A stretch of DNA of 64,000 nucleotides from Microcoleus vaginatus WJT46-NPBG5 (GCA_019359355.1 JAHHHM010000004.1:186001-250000); one strand, 5' to 3'; shown: positions 47,331-56,906, counted from the first letter of the stretch. Numbers and translations are program-made. Notes: generated from the sequence alone by a model not told the origin.

Positions 47331-48134
47331 TCAGCTTGCGGGTGATATGAGCTGCGTTCTAGAAAAATCCGCTGCCTTGGTGATGCGAATTCCTTGGGGC
47401 GTTACATAAGCCACTTCTGGATGATATTGCGCCGGCGGTTTTTCCGGTGCTCTGGCAACAAAGTCGGCAATGCGAATTTGGGTGGGTTCCATTTGCAGCG
47501 CCATGATCGCGCACTGGGCTTTGCCACCGGCACCGGCATGAGCGACTCCGCGCAGACGCCCCCAGATCAGAATATCTCCTTCTGCCACGATTGCTCCCCC
47601 TGGATTCACGTCTCCCATAAGGATGACAGTGCCGGGATGGCGAATTTCTACGCCTGAACGGACGGTGGTTTCTAAATAGAGGGGATCGGCAAATGCTTGA
47701 GCCGGTGCTTCGGGGGTTGGCTGTAGGGGCGTTTGGGAGGAGATTTGTTCCACTGAGTAGCCGGCTGTTGCCGCTGCTACGGCAGTTTGGCGGCGGCTGG
47801 TGTGTACGCGAGTCAGTTCCAATTGCACTTCACCGAGGGCGTCTGCGAGGGCTTGTAGCTGGCGCACATCCAGCAGCCGATCACCGGCGATCAGGTGAAC
47901 TTCAGTGCTGGGCTGCCAAAAGCGTTCGCCGGCATTGAGCCTTACCTTCATTTGCTGCCAGATTTCTTGCCAGTTGCTTGCCGGTGTTTGGGTGCCGGTG
48001 TTTTCGCTTTCAGGGGGCAACAGTAACAGTAGCCGTCCATCTTTACTTTTGAACCGCACTTGCTGATGGCGACTGATTTCGCGGGGGCTTTCTGGAACAG
48101 TTGGGACGGTGGTGGGAGAAGAGTCGGAAGTCAT
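47331..48134 (-). CDS. minC: Septum site-determining protein MinC
   Basis: MinC of 267 residues, the FtsZ-polymer inhibitor activated by MinD. The N-terminal half is variable (WQEIWQQMKVRLNAGERFW); the C-terminal half is the conserved beta-helix with VILMGDVNPGGAIVAEGDILIWGRLRGVAHAGA, which binds MinD and FtsZ. A start with a Thr/Pro-rich tail of about 20 residues is usual in cyanobacteria. The gene is first in the order minC-minD-minE, 186 bases before minD. The + strand gene downstream of its start begins at 48275, so the two are divergent. Confidence 0.95.
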   Translation of the reverse strand: MTSDSSPTTVPTVPESPREISRHQQVRFKSKDGRLLLLLPPESENTGTQTPASNWQEIWQQMKVRLNAGERFWQPSTEVHLIAGDRLLDVRQLQALADALGEVQLELTRVHTSRRQTAVAAATAGYSVEQISSQTPLQPTPEAPAQAFADPLYLETTVRSGVEIRHPGTVILMGDVNPGGAIVAEGDILIWGRLRGVAHAGAGGKAQCAIMALQMEPTQIRIADFVARAPEKPPAQYHPEVAYVTPQGIRITKAADFSRTQLISPAS

Positions 48135-48274
48135 ACGATTTTAGGGTTGAGATTGGAAGTTGCGGCCCCCCTGCGTGCGAGCCATTTATTTCTAAGCTTT
48201 TCGGTTGGAACTTGCAGCCAATTCTCGGTTATATTAACCCAAAATTGGTTAATTTTTTGTCTTCAGGTGCCCTT

Positions 48275-48760
48275 GTGGAAATTTTGGAAAAAACACCCAC
48301 TAAACTGATTCTCCGGCACCGCCCTTTAGGGCTTTGGTTCGTTGCCGGTATTTGTCTTATTTTGATTCCTTTTTTGCTGATTGCACTTGCGGTAACGAAT
48401 ACTTGGATTTTTTATTTGTTTTGGTTTCCTTTACTGCCAATTTTTTCTATTTTATTCGGGGTTTTTATCTGGCTTTATGCGGGTCAGTCTGTTAGTTGCA
48501 GTTTTGATAAGACGCTGGGTATTGTTACGCTTAAACGGCAGGGTCTGCGTCAGACAAAAGTGGTTGAATATTCTTTGAGAGATATTATAAATATTGAGTT
48601 GGATTTAAGAACTCGTGAGGCTGCTATTAATCAAAGAATTGTTTTGGTTTTGCGGACGGGGCACGCTCAGCCTTTAAGTTTAAATAATAATGCTGATTGG
48701 AAGGATAAGCAAGCAACTATCAACACTATTCGGGAGTTTTTGGGGATGCCGGTTAAATAG
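48275..48760 (+). CDS. Small two-helix membrane protein
   Basis: Predicted protein of 161 residues. It opens with a soluble stretch (TPTKLILRHRPLG), then two hydrophobic segments (WFVAGICLILIPFLLIALAV and a second near 55-80), followed by a soluble beta-rich domain (CSFDKTLGIVTLKRQGLRQT, VLVLRTGHAQPLSL). The layout resembles PH-like (DUF304-type) membrane proteins. The open frame extends to 48101, but the GTG at 48275 with an AGGTG just upstream avoids overlap with minC and removes non-conserved-looking residues. Function unknown. Confidence 0.7.
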   Translation: MEILEKTPTKLILRHRPLGLWFVAGICLILIPFLLIALAVTNTWIFYLFWFPLLPIFSILFGVFIWLYAGQSVSCSFDKTLGIVTLKRQGLRQTKVVEYSLRDIINIELDLRTREAAINQRIVLVLRTGHAQPLSLNNNADWKDKQATINTIREFLGMPVK

Positions 48761-48780
48761 CTTTTGTCGGGAGAAGGGGG

Positions 48781-48832
48781 GATTTTTTAACCGTAGATAA
48801 TAGCCCAGCGTGCCGTTAAGCAAATGCAGATC
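48781..48832 (+). repeat. Dispersed CGCAGAT-type repeat, copy 6
   Basis: TTTTTTAACCGTAGATAATA, then a diverged AGCCCAGCGTGCCG insert and AAATGCAGATC. It is related to the composite copies at 13469 and 24171 but has decayed. Confidence 0.55.
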
Positions 48833-48957
48833 AGTGGGAAGGTTTGCCGGCACCTAATATTCCAATGATAAACGCTGATCAGGTTGATAGGAAGATAGGA
48901 TTCGAGTGTGAGCTTTTAAGAGGGTTGTCAGCGGTTTATTTGGGTGCCGGCACTATT

Positions 48958-49551
48958 TTATTGACACCGGCCTATATTTCTTCTATTGGGCATAATTGTC
49001 CCGCAAAAAGAAGCACCTTTCGCGTCAATTTCTCTCATGTAAGCATTTCCGAAGTTAGCTTGCGTCAGGTTAGCACCTCTTAAGTTAACTCGAAACAAAC
49101 TTGCACTTCTCAAGTCAGCGCGAGTTAGATCTGCTCCCTGCATATTGACATCAGTCAATCCTTCAGTCCTGAGTTTAACATCGCTTAAATTGGCATTAAT
49201 CAGGTTAGCGCCGGTTAAGTTAACATCATCCATATTCGCTCCTCTGAGATCGGCATTACTCAGGTTGGCGTCTTTTAAATTGGCACCTCTGAGATCGGCA
49301 CCCTTCAAGTTAGCGCCATTCAGGTTTGCACCTATTAAAATGGCTTCTGGTAGTTGTGCCCCACTTAAGTTAATGCCTTTTAAGTTAGCATCTTTGAGCC
49401 TGCATCTCACACATTCGTTGGTGCTAATCAATTGTTGAAAATGGTTGGCATTTTGAGCATCAACTGAGGCGGTTAACATCAAGGGAAATGAGAGAGCAAA
49501 AATTATTAAGGGTTTAAGCTTTATAATGCTTTGGCAGGAGAGATTTTTCAT
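48958..49551 (-). CDS. Exported pentapeptide-repeat protein
   Basis: Protein of 197 residues. The N-terminus (LKPLIIFALSFPLMLTASVDAQ) is a signal peptide. Residues about 50-170 are about 20 A(D/N)Lxx pentapeptides such as ANLKGADLRGANLKDANLSN, which stack into a right-handed quadrilateral beta-helix. CVRCRL before the repeats and a C-terminal GASFCGTIMP supply cysteines that may form disulfides in the periplasm. The role is unknown, as for most of the family. It is probably monocistronic. Confidence 0.88.
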   Translation of the reverse strand: MKNLSCQSIIKLKPLIIFALSFPLMLTASVDAQNANHFQQLISTNECVRCRLKDANLKGINLSGAQLPEAILIGANLNGANLKGADLRGANLKDANLSNADLRGANMDDVNLTGANLINANLSDVKLRTEGLTDVNMQGADLTRADLRSASLFRVNLRGANLTQANFGNAYMREIDAKGASFCGTIMPNRRNIGRCQ

Positions 49552-49665
49552 AATAATATTTGCTGGGTAAAATAGCCGAAAAGTGCGAAAATATCTGGAT
49601 TCGGGCGCACGTGCTGGTGCGCCCTGATCATAGGGTGGGCGAGATGACGCGAGAGGGAAATGCTT

Positions 49666-51009
49666 CTATTTACTAAGCCGGCGGTAAGCGGTGGCTAAAG
49701 CATCGGCATCGCCAACGTTGCCAGGAAATAGCACCACCGGCAGGTTCGGAAATTGCGGGTGATCGCCGGGAGTGCGGACGATTGAACAGCCGGGTAAAAT
49801 TTGGCCGAGGAGTCGTGCTGAAGTTATGGCTAAGCCGGTGCTTAAAACGTCGTTGGAAGTGATGCCTCCTTTACTAATAAGAAACCCGATATCTGCCGGC
49901 AACCCCCGCACAATATCCATCAGCAATGCGGAAACATCCGCACCAAATTTCAGGCGAGTTTGAGGGGTGTCAAATGTGATTTCTTGCCGGCTGGTGTAAA
50001 TGACTGGGGTTTGACCGGCATTGTGCGCTTGCTGAATTTTTTGCAAGGTTTGGTGTAGCAAAAAGGCACGTAATTCGTTGGGATCGGCGGCGGAACCGAC
50101 GGGGTGGTTATCAAGCAAAGTAACGATATCTACCTCTATACCGACGACATTTTCCGCTTGCAGGAGACTTTCGAGTTGTTGGGTGGTTTTCTTGACATGA
50201 GAACCGACGATCACTGCACCGGGTTTGCCTTCTCGCACATATTGCGCCATGTCTTCTGCCGCAACCGGCTGGGTTCCCAGATGGGCAAGGGATGTTAAAA
50301 TGCTGGCGGCGCTGCGGAATAAAAAGCGTTTCCCCTCACCGGCTGCTGTGAGGATATCTGCTGCAAATTTGTCGAGATCGCTTTGGGTTTCGCCATCAAC
50401 GGCGCAACAAGTATTGCCGGTTAAATTCATCAATCGTTCGAGACTGCCGGTGCGAATTTCTTCCAGCAAAAATCGCTCAACGTTGCCGGCAGCAATGCGT
50501 CCTTTGGTTTTTTCTTCCACATAATCGGGTAAGTAACTGTGCCGGTAGCCAAAAACTGAGTCACGGGCAAATTCAGTTTCATGCACCGGCGTTTCAACGC
50601 CATCGACAATTAAATAATGGACGCTGTCGCGGGTAATTCTACCCCCTTCAAAGAAGGCAGGAACGAGGAAATGGGCGTCAAAAGGGCCAAGTTCTTCAGC
50701 GATTGCATCGGTTTCTACGGGATAATGCCCCCGCAGCGTAGAATCGGAACGGCTGACGACGAGAAAATCTTGGATATTTTCTGCAGCGATTGCGGCTTTC
50801 AAATTGTGGCAGACTTCGCGGGTGACTGCGGTGGCTTGTTCTGGGGTGAGTGCTCTGGTGTTGGTGAGCACGAAGAAAATGGGGGACTCGTCACGCAACC
50901 CCAGCTTCAGGGTGTCTGTATCCCAGCGAGTGAGTAGCAGGCAACTGTGGACGGTTTGCGAGCCGGTGGGGTCGTCATCGAGGACAATAATTTTGGGTTT
51001 GCTTGTCAT
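49666..51009 (-). CDS. Four-carbon acid sugar kinase family protein (DUF1537)
   Basis: Kinase of 447 residues related to OtnK/DtnK, which phosphorylate four-carbon sugar acids such as erythronate or threonate for breakdown. The N-terminal substrate domain has DDDPTGSQTVHSC and RSDSTLRGHYPVE; the C-terminal nucleotide-binding domain has SKGGITSNDVL and FPGNVGDADAL. No matching dehydrogenase or aldolase is next to it, so the substrate and pathway are open; in cyanobacteria the role may be metabolite repair. No strong ribosome site precedes the ATG. Confidence 0.87.
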   Translation of the reverse strand: MTSKPKIIVLDDDPTGSQTVHSCLLLTRWDTDTLKLGLRDESPIFFVLTNTRALTPEQATAVTREVCHNLKAAIAAENIQDFLVVSRSDSTLRGHYPVETDAIAEELGPFDAHFLVPAFFEGGRITRDSVHYLIVDGVETPVHETEFARDSVFGYRHSYLPDYVEEKTKGRIAAGNVERFLLEEIRTGSLERLMNLTGNTCCAVDGETQSDLDKFAADILTAAGEGKRFLFRSAASILTSLAHLGTQPVAAEDMAQYVREGKPGAVIVGSHVKKTTQQLESLLQAENVVGIEVDIVTLLDNHPVGSAADPNELRAFLLHQTLQKIQQAHNAGQTPVIYTSRQEITFDTPQTRLKFGADVSALLMDIVRGLPADIGFLISKGGITSNDVLSTGLAITSARLLGQILPGCSIVRTPGDHPQFPNLPVVLFPGNVGDADALATAYRRLSK

Positions 51010-51356
51010 TTGTTGTTTGAATGTTGGCTTTGCAATTTTCTCATCTCTGATTGAATACTGAGAGGAATTTGCCGTGATTGATTTAATGTTTGTTGGGACT
51101 GGATTATCTATTTTGCCGGCTAGCCGGTTTGATTAAGTTTTTTATATGCGTATCTCTCTAGTGATTTTTGGGATTTTTGGATATTTTTTAACCACAGATA
51201 CCGCAGGTGAAACTGGAATGTGCTGCGCTTGTCATAGGAGTTCCACCTGCGTCCACAGATAAACACAGATGGGTTAAGGGCTGGGTTCAAGATATATTGC
51301 TAATTCAATATTTTTGCAATAAGTTGAATATGCTCGTATAAAATACTACCGCTTCT
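51010..51356. other. Intergenic region with composite repeat
   Basis: Spacer between the DUF1537 kinase start and the membrane-protein gene end. It is largely a CGCAGAT-family repeat (51181-51273). No gene is seen. Confidence 0.5.
51181..51273 (+). repeat. Dispersed CGCAGAT-type repeat, copy 7, with hairpin insert
   Basis: TTTTTTAACCACAGATAC opens the copy and CCACAGATAAACACAGATGG closes it. Between them an insert of about 50 bases carries CGCAGGTG and CACCTGCG as inverted ends. Confidence 0.65.
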
Positions 51357-52004
51357 TTAGCTGATACGTCGATCTTGTAATTTTCTCATTTCAGCTTGGG
51401 CGCTGACTGCGATTTGCAAGGCTTCATTGAGCAGCCGTCCATGTTCACTTGCTTTGTCACTAACTTGCAAGGCTGCTAAAGCGGTTAAGTTATTGGCAAA
51501 GAGTTCAGGATTGCGAGAAATAAAATGTTTGTGCTGCCTGAGAATTCGTTCGGTTCTCAATGCTCGCACTAAATCTTCTCGCGTCAGTTCGAGTGCTGCG
51601 ATTACATTCTCCCTGTCTTTTAAATAGACTTCTGGATTGCCGGCTGCTTCGATTTGATCGTTGATGTCAATTGCTCTGATGACATCATTATACCGCTCAA
51701 CGTCGTTAAACAAATGGATTAAATTTTTATTTTTGTTGCTGAACTTGAACTTTCGTACATCACTAAAAATTAGCCCAGTCGTTGCTAAAAAGTAGATAAA
51801 TACCAATAAAATAAGATGTTCAGGAAATATGTAATTTAAGAAAATTCCACTAATTCCCATTAATAAGATGATTAACAAGCTCTGAGAAATTTCTGATAAA
51901 AATTTAGCAGCAGTCGGAGGTCTTAAAACCTGACTAAATCCAACTCCGCACAGGCGCTTCAGTTCTCCTTTGGAAATTTCCAATCCTTGCAAGTCAGGTC
52001 TCAC
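51357..52004 (-). CDS. Membrane protein of unknown function
   Basis: Protein of 215 residues that I do not recognise. Two hydrophobic segments lie near 42-60 (LLIILLMGISGIFLNYIF) and 62-80 (LILLVFIYFLATTGLIF). The C-terminal 130 residues are a charged, helical soluble domain (LTREDLVRALRTERILRQH). The GTG start at 52004 has AAGGAAAA about ten bases upstream. The upstream neighbour is Uma2 on the same strand, 223 bases away. Confidence 0.7.
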   Translation of the reverse strand: MRPDLQGLEISKGELKRLCGVGFSQVLRPPTAAKFLSEISQSLLIILLMGISGIFLNYIFPEHLILLVFIYFLATTGLIFSDVRKFKFSNKNKNLIHLFNDVERYNDVIRAIDINDQIEAAGNPEVYLKDRENVIAALELTREDLVRALRTERILRQHKHFISRNPELFANNLTALAALQVSDKASEHGRLLNEALQIAVSAQAEMRKLQDRRIS

Positions 52005-52227
52005 AGGCGAGTTTTCCTTTGATAAAATTACTAGCTGAGATGCTCCCTGCTTTTTCGCGCTTTTTGAATGCCGGTGTTGTCTGGCGTTAGCCTTCTGTTC
52101 ACTTTAATATATTTAGCCCTTGTTAGCGCTCATCCCGGCAGGGGTAGATGATTACTTCTAGTTTAGCCGGCTCATTCTCTCTGCCGGCAAGTGTGCCAGT
52201 AATCTTTTGATGGATGCGGCGCTTCCT

Positions 52228-52827
52228 CTATCGCTGCCGGCGGATTTCCTGCAAAAATTCTGTTCTTGCCTCAAGCCGTGAAGGCATCGCCGCGCAACGC
52301 GCTAGCAAGTCTATCTCTAACTCTGGTAAAAATTCGCTGCGAGACATTTGTTCGTACTTGTCATCACACAGATGATACAGGGAAAGCTGGTTATTTTCCC
52401 AAAACCACACTTCTATAATTTTAAACCGCTTGTACTTTTCTAATTTATCTATGTCACTCCTGATCCTGACAACTTCTATTGCAATATCAGGTAATTCTTT
52501 CTTTTTTCCAATATCATAAGATTCTTCAATTTCAAAGGAAGCACTTTTACCTTTTTCTCGGACATTAGCGCGGCTTTGATGAATAAAGCTCATCTCTTTA
52601 TTAAAAAGATAAGTTTCTATTAAACAACATAAATTTGTTTTTATTATTTCATGTTCTGAGCTATTTGTAATCAACTCTACCCAGCCATCAAGATAAGAGA
52701 GTCGCAAAGTCGGCATATCCGACATTAATGCCTCTATCGCTTCAAATTGCTCCCAACTCTGATAGCCAGGAAGTAAAAATCGCTGTTCTTTAAGGGGCAG
52801 AATTTTTTCTGAGAAGTGCGGGGTCAT
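52228..52827 (-). CDS. Uma2 family (DUF820) restriction-endonuclease-fold protein
   Basis: Protein of 199 residues. Uma2 proteins are very numerous in cyanobacteria and have a PD-(D/E)xK nuclease-like fold. The conserved start motif is YLDGWVELI, then the His/Glu region EHEIIKTNL, the PD motif in LPDIAIEVV and FKIIEVWFWENN near the last strand. The normal I-x-Y-V-W lysine arm is present as YKRFKIIEVW. Nuclease activity has not been shown for most members; many are thought to be linked with mobile DNA. Nothing mobile is next to it. Confidence 0.85.
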   Translation of the reverse strand: MTPHFSEKILPLKEQRFLLPGYQSWEQFEAIEALMSDMPTLRLSYLDGWVELITNSSEHEIIKTNLCCLIETYLFNKEMSFIHQSRANVREKGKSASFEIEESYDIGKKKELPDIAIEVVRIRSDIDKLEKYKRFKIIEVWFWENNQLSLYHLCDDKYEQMSRSEFLPELEIDLLARCAAMPSRLEARTEFLQEIRRQR

Positions 52828-52913
52828 GAGGTTGAAAGTTGGGAAGAATTTGGGAATAAAGTGAAACTATAGCAATTCCATTCTTCTGCCCTTTCTCTCA
52901 TCTATCCGTTAAT

Positions 52914-52952
52914 TTTTGCCCCAACCTAAGTGTAAATTAGGTCGGGGCAAAA
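52914..52952. terminator. Long stem-loop after the transketolase-like gene
   Basis: TTTTGCCCC-A-ACCTAA and TTAGGT-C-GGGGCAAAA form 9 + 6 base pairs around one mismatch with a 7-base loop, 19 bases after the stop codon. It has no U-tract on the - strand, so it may be a terminator or a 3'-end protector. Confidence 0.65.
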
Positions 52953-52970
52953 CATCACATTACATCCCGT

Positions 52971-55193
52971 TTAATGAACTAACTCAATTGCACGCTTTGT
53001 TAATGTTTCCGCAGTCAACCCATTAAACGCCATTAACTCTCCCGCACTTGCAGTTGTTTCCCCACGCTTCCAGGCAAACGTATCGCGTTTGCTATTACTC
53101 CGCAACATAATCGGTTCCAGCATGGCAGCCGCGCCACCCGTGACACCAATTAAGGCACCTCCACCAAACAAACGCTCAAATCCAGCATCATCTAAGAAAC
53201 CACCATCGGCTTCCGAACAAGTATCCCACGCAACATCATGAGGCCGGTAGAGCCGGCGAGGATTGATAATCGAAACAATCCGCACCCCTAAACCTTCTGT
53301 TTCCAAGAAAGCAGCCGCCTCAAACACCGGCATCAACGTCATGTCGCCAATAACCGCAAATACCACTGTTTTCTCTGTCTCGCTGCCCTTCACTTCTTGC
53401 AACACCACCGCCCCATCCCGCAACCCTTGACGCGTTTGCTCAAAGGTGGTGTGAATGGGCAGCGGTGACTTACTCGAAGTAATCACAATTCCCTTATTCC
53501 TTGTCGTCAGCGCCCATTCATAGCAAGCTTGAATGCTATTGGCATCGGGGGGAAACAGAGGAAAAACATTGCCATTTCGCATCATTGAAGCAAAATAAGC
53601 CTCAATTTCTGGACGTTGGTGAGTCCAACCGTTGCGCCCTTGTTCCAATGCGCCGGCAGTAAATAGTGTCACTGTTGAAGGCGTTGCACGGCGCAATTCT
53701 GCCATTGCTTGCGTCACCGTCTGCCAAATTGGTAAACCATTGATTGCAAACGACTCGTAAGAACACCACAGGGAACGAGCACCCATCAAACATAACCCCA
53801 CCGCCAAGCCGGCGCAGGCATCTTCACTCAACGGTTCGTAAACTTGTCCTTGCGGTGCCTGATTATAGAGATCGTCAGAAGTTGGGTGAATAATCTTCAG
53901 CGCTTGGTTAATATTGGCAATCCCAGAGGCTTCATTACCATCTGCATTGGTAACGAGGAAGTTGCGATCGCTTTGTCCCACCTTGCCAACCAAACGTCCC
54001 ATCGCCGTCGTGGAAACCTGCGGAGCACCGCCCACTGCATACTCTTCCAACGGCAATTCCCCTAATTCTGGCACCGGCAGCTCAAATTCTGTGACAACTG
54101 TCTTCGCAGCCGGCCCACCCCCTGCACGTTCCGCATTGGTTCGCACTAACGCCCAGGCTTCCGGAGAAAGAGCGCGTTGTTTCAACGCAGCGATCATGTG
54201 AGGTGCGTCCAGGGTATCTTTAGCATACAAGTTGTGAGATTTTGCCCCCAGTGCGTGAACACCGGCACCCTTCAATTGCTTGATAATAAACACCGTGAGT
54301 GTGCCACCCAGCGCTGACTTCGCTGCTTTATCAACACCTAAGAGTACAGCCTTTGTAAATGCCAAGCGCTGCTTAAACGAGAACGCTGTGCCATCAACAT
54401 AAGCCCCAGACTGGTTTTGATCATCAAAGTCCTTGGCATCCACCAAAATCACTTCTTTAAACCCATTGCCCTTCCAATAGGCAATCATCTCTTCATTAGA
54501 TTTGGTAGAAACCATGCTGTGATGTTCTTGGGAAAAGCCATTCCACACCAACACCGGCAGGAAATTCGTCACACTCGGATAAGCGGTATTAAAGTGCGCC
54601 ATACTGCTCATCGGGTAAGGTTCACCCATGCCACCATCCCCAATCGTGAACGGGAAAAGCTTATCGCGGTGCAAAAGTGCGGCTGCCATTGCAAAGTGCT
54701 GCCCTTGTCCCAGGGGGCCGGCGGGGGCTAAAATTCCGGGAATATAGCCGGATAAATGACCTAAAAGACCGTGCTTTTCCCGAAAGCGATCCCGCAACTG
54801 CTGCACCGTCTCAATGCCCATATCTTCCAGTGAGCGATCAAGGAACATGGCACTATAAAAGCCTGGGGCGTGGTGTCCCACTTCCGTGAGGATATTTTTG
54901 TACCCTAGCATCACCAGAGCCGCGTAGGCTTCGGCTTGGCTAGCAAAACCGCCTGGGTGTCCAGAAGCTTTGCTGCCGGTGACTTGCAAAGTCAGATAGC
55001 GCAGGGCGTCGGCAGCCAGTAAAGTTTGGAAGACGGCGGCTGCATCATTGGGATCTGCAATCGCCCCTTTGCCTTCTGCGATCGCCGGGGTTTTCCCATA
55101 AGTGTCAAAATCGGGCAAAGCTTCGCCAAAATGCTGAATTCCCTCACAAAAATCTGGCGCGGCTTTGGTTGATGCTGGGCTTGTTGCGGTCAT
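52971..55193 (-). CDS. Transketolase/phosphoketolase-like TPP enzyme
   Basis: Thiamine-diphosphate enzyme of 740 residues. The N-terminal domain has the transketolase-type SKASGHPGG and the TPP-binding GDGGMGEP motif; LVWNGFSQEHHSM follows. The middle domain has the pyrimidine-binding region (FLVTNADGNEASG, NQAPQGQVYEP), and a C-terminal domain holds VGVTGGAA-type sequence. It is neither a standard transketolase nor a standard Xfp phosphoketolase; it resembles the second, divergent phosphoketolase-like protein of cyanobacteria (the Synechocystis Sll0529 type), for which function is still debated. It would act on sugar phosphates in carbon metabolism. It diverges from the P450 gene. Confidence 0.8.
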   Translation of the reverse strand: MTATSPASTKAAPDFCEGIQHFGEALPDFDTYGKTPAIAEGKGAIADPNDAAAVFQTLLAADALRYLTLQVTGSKASGHPGGFASQAEAYAALVMLGYKNILTEVGHHAPGFYSAMFLDRSLEDMGIETVQQLRDRFREKHGLLGHLSGYIPGILAPAGPLGQGQHFAMAAALLHRDKLFPFTIGDGGMGEPYPMSSMAHFNTAYPSVTNFLPVLVWNGFSQEHHSMVSTKSNEEMIAYWKGNGFKEVILVDAKDFDDQNQSGAYVDGTAFSFKQRLAFTKAVLLGVDKAAKSALGGTLTVFIIKQLKGAGVHALGAKSHNLYAKDTLDAPHMIAALKQRALSPEAWALVRTNAERAGGGPAAKTVVTEFELPVPELGELPLEEYAVGGAPQVSTTAMGRLVGKVGQSDRNFLVTNADGNEASGIANINQALKIIHPTSDDLYNQAPQGQVYEPLSEDACAGLAVGLCLMGARSLWCSYESFAINGLPIWQTVTQAMAELRRATPSTVTLFTAGALEQGRNGWTHQRPEIEAYFASMMRNGNVFPLFPPDANSIQACYEWALTTRNKGIVITSSKSPLPIHTTFEQTRQGLRDGAVVLQEVKGSETEKTVVFAVIGDMTLMPVFEAAAFLETEGLGVRIVSIINPRRLYRPHDVAWDTCSEADGGFLDDAGFERLFGGGALIGVTGGAAAMLEPIMLRSNSKRDTFAWKRGETTASAGELMAFNGLTAETLTKRAIELVH

Positions 55194-55529
55194 GCTGATC
55201 TACCTAAATGATGTTACTCGTTGAGTAATTTAATAAAGATTTTACGGCTTTGAAGTTGCCGAAATTTATGACTTCTGCTTCATGCAGAGATAATTAGAGG
55301 TAATAGGCGATAGGGAATCGGGAAAAGTTGCTTGCTTTTGTCACGAGAGAGGCTGGGATGAGGCGATTCAGGAATTGAGACAGGATAAAGGATGAGAGGG
55401 TAAATTTTTCCTGGGCATTTGTACTTAAAACCTCGGTTCCATCATGACTGTTCTCGCTTGATTACAATAAGCGCAGGGAACAATTTCCTCCTTTCCTTGA
55501 TAGATAAAATTTGAGCGGGAAATACTGCT
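55194..55529. other. Divergent intergenic region, no gene seen
   Basis: Carries promoters of the transketolase-like and P450 genes. I see no clear operator, terminator or small gene. Confidence 0.45.
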
Positions 55530-56906
55530 ATGACACTGCCGGCTGGCCCGAAAACTCACCCTTTTTTACAGCTCATTCAGTGGATTGCCAATCCAGTGGC
55601 CTATATGGAAGCCTGTGCGGAGCAGTATGGGGAGATCTTCACGACACCTTTAGCCCGTAAGGGATCGCCCCTGATCTATGTGAGTAACCCGCAAGCGATT
55701 CAGGAAATATTAACCGGCGACACCAAGAATTATGAAGCGCCGGGAGAAGCCAACCAAGTTTTACAGCCACTGGTGGGGGATCAATCGATGATCCTGCTAA
55801 GCGGGCAACGACACCGCCGGCATCGCCAGTTGTTAATGCCTCCCTTTCACGGGGACAGAATGCGGAACTACGGCCAATTAATTGTTGATATTACCCATCA
55901 AGCTGTTAACCACTGGACGCAGGGAGAGACGTTTTCAGCGCGGAGTATTATGCAAAAGATTACGCTGCGGGTAATTTTGCAGGCAGTGTTTGGATTGCAC
56001 GAAAGCCCTCGCTATGAGCAGTTGCAAGAACTCACGAAGGAAATGCTAGAAGGGTTGAGTGCCCCGTTAGGTGCTAGCTTTCTATTTATTCGCTCATGGC
56101 AACGAGATTTAGGCGCGTGGAGTCCGTGGGGACGCTTTTTGCGCCAAAAACAGCAAATTGATGCGCTTTTATACGCTGAGATCGAAGAACGCCGGCAGCA
56201 AGGCGATACTTCGCGCACAGATATTCTCAGTTTAATGATGTCGGCGCGGGATGAAGCAGGACAGCCAATGACAGATGAGGAATTGCGCGATGAGTTGCTG
56301 ACGCTACTGTTTGCCGGCCATGAAACGACGGCAACAGGTTTGGCTTGGGCGCTTTACTGGACGCATCATCTGCCGGCAGTGCGCGACCGGCTGTTGCAAG
56401 AACTTGATGCTTTGGGTGATAATCCCGATCCAATGGCAATTTTCCGGCTGCCTTATCTGACGGCTGTGTGCCAAGAAACCCTGCGGATTCGCCCGGTTGC
56501 GATGCTGACTTTCCCAAGGGTGGTGAAAAAGCCGGTGCAGTTGATGGGTTATCAGTTAGAGGAGGGGACGCCGGTGCTGGGTTGTATATATCTCACCCAC
56601 CAGCGTGAGGATTTGTATCCGGAACCAAATCAGTTTAAACCGGAACGGTTTTTAGACCGGCAGTTCTCGCCCTATGAATATTTACCCTTTGGGGGTGGCA
56701 GTCGGCGCTGTATTGGTTTGGCGCTAGCGCAGTTGGAGATGAAATTGGTATTAGCAACGATTTTATCGAACTGGCAATTATCACTGGCCGATAAACAGCC
56801 GGTGCAACCTGTGCGCCGAGGCGTGACATTAGGGCCGGCAGGGGGTGTGCGAATGACGGTGATCGGTGAGAGGCAAAAAGTAAAAATGCCGATGCCGGTG
56901 GCGTAA
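55530..56906 (+). CDS. Cytochrome P450, CYP110-like
   Basis: Soluble P450 of 458 residues. The start LPAGPKTHPFLQLIQWIANP without a membrane anchor, the I-helix AGHETTATGLAW, the K-helix ETLRIRP and the heme loop FGGGSRRCIG (thiolate Cys near 394) are all intact. Cyanobacterial CYP110 enzymes hydroxylate fatty acids or terpenoids; which substrate applies is unknown. It needs ferredoxin-type partners encoded elsewhere. A nested inverted repeat follows the stop codon and precedes the ClC gene. Confidence 0.92.
   Translation: MTLPAGPKTHPFLQLIQWIANPVAYMEACAEQYGEIFTTPLARKGSPLIYVSNPQAIQEILTGDTKNYEAPGEANQVLQPLVGDQSMILLSGQRHRRHRQLLMPPFHGDRMRNYGQLIVDITHQAVNHWTQGETFSARSIMQKITLRVILQAVFGLHESPRYEQLQELTKEMLEGLSAPLGASFLFIRSWQRDLGAWSPWGRFLRQKQQIDALLYAEIEERRQQGDTSRTDILSLMMSARDEAGQPMTDEELRDELLTLLFAGHETTATGLAWALYWTHHLPAVRDRLLQELDALGDNPDPMAIFRLPYLTAVCQETLRIRPVAMLTFPRVVKKPVQLMGYQLEEGTPVLGCIYLTHQREDLYPEPNQFKPERFLDRQFSPYEYLPFGGGSRRCIGLALAQLEMKLVLATILSNWQLSLADKQPVQPVRRGVTLGPAGGVRMTVIGERQKVKMPMPVA

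Noticed and set aside
52280-52310. CGCTAGC-containing stretch in the Uma2 gene resembling the AGCGC insert of the dispersed repeats
   Set aside because: The encoded LLARCAAMPSRLEA segment matches what Uma2 proteins normally have at this place, so no insertion is needed to explain it.
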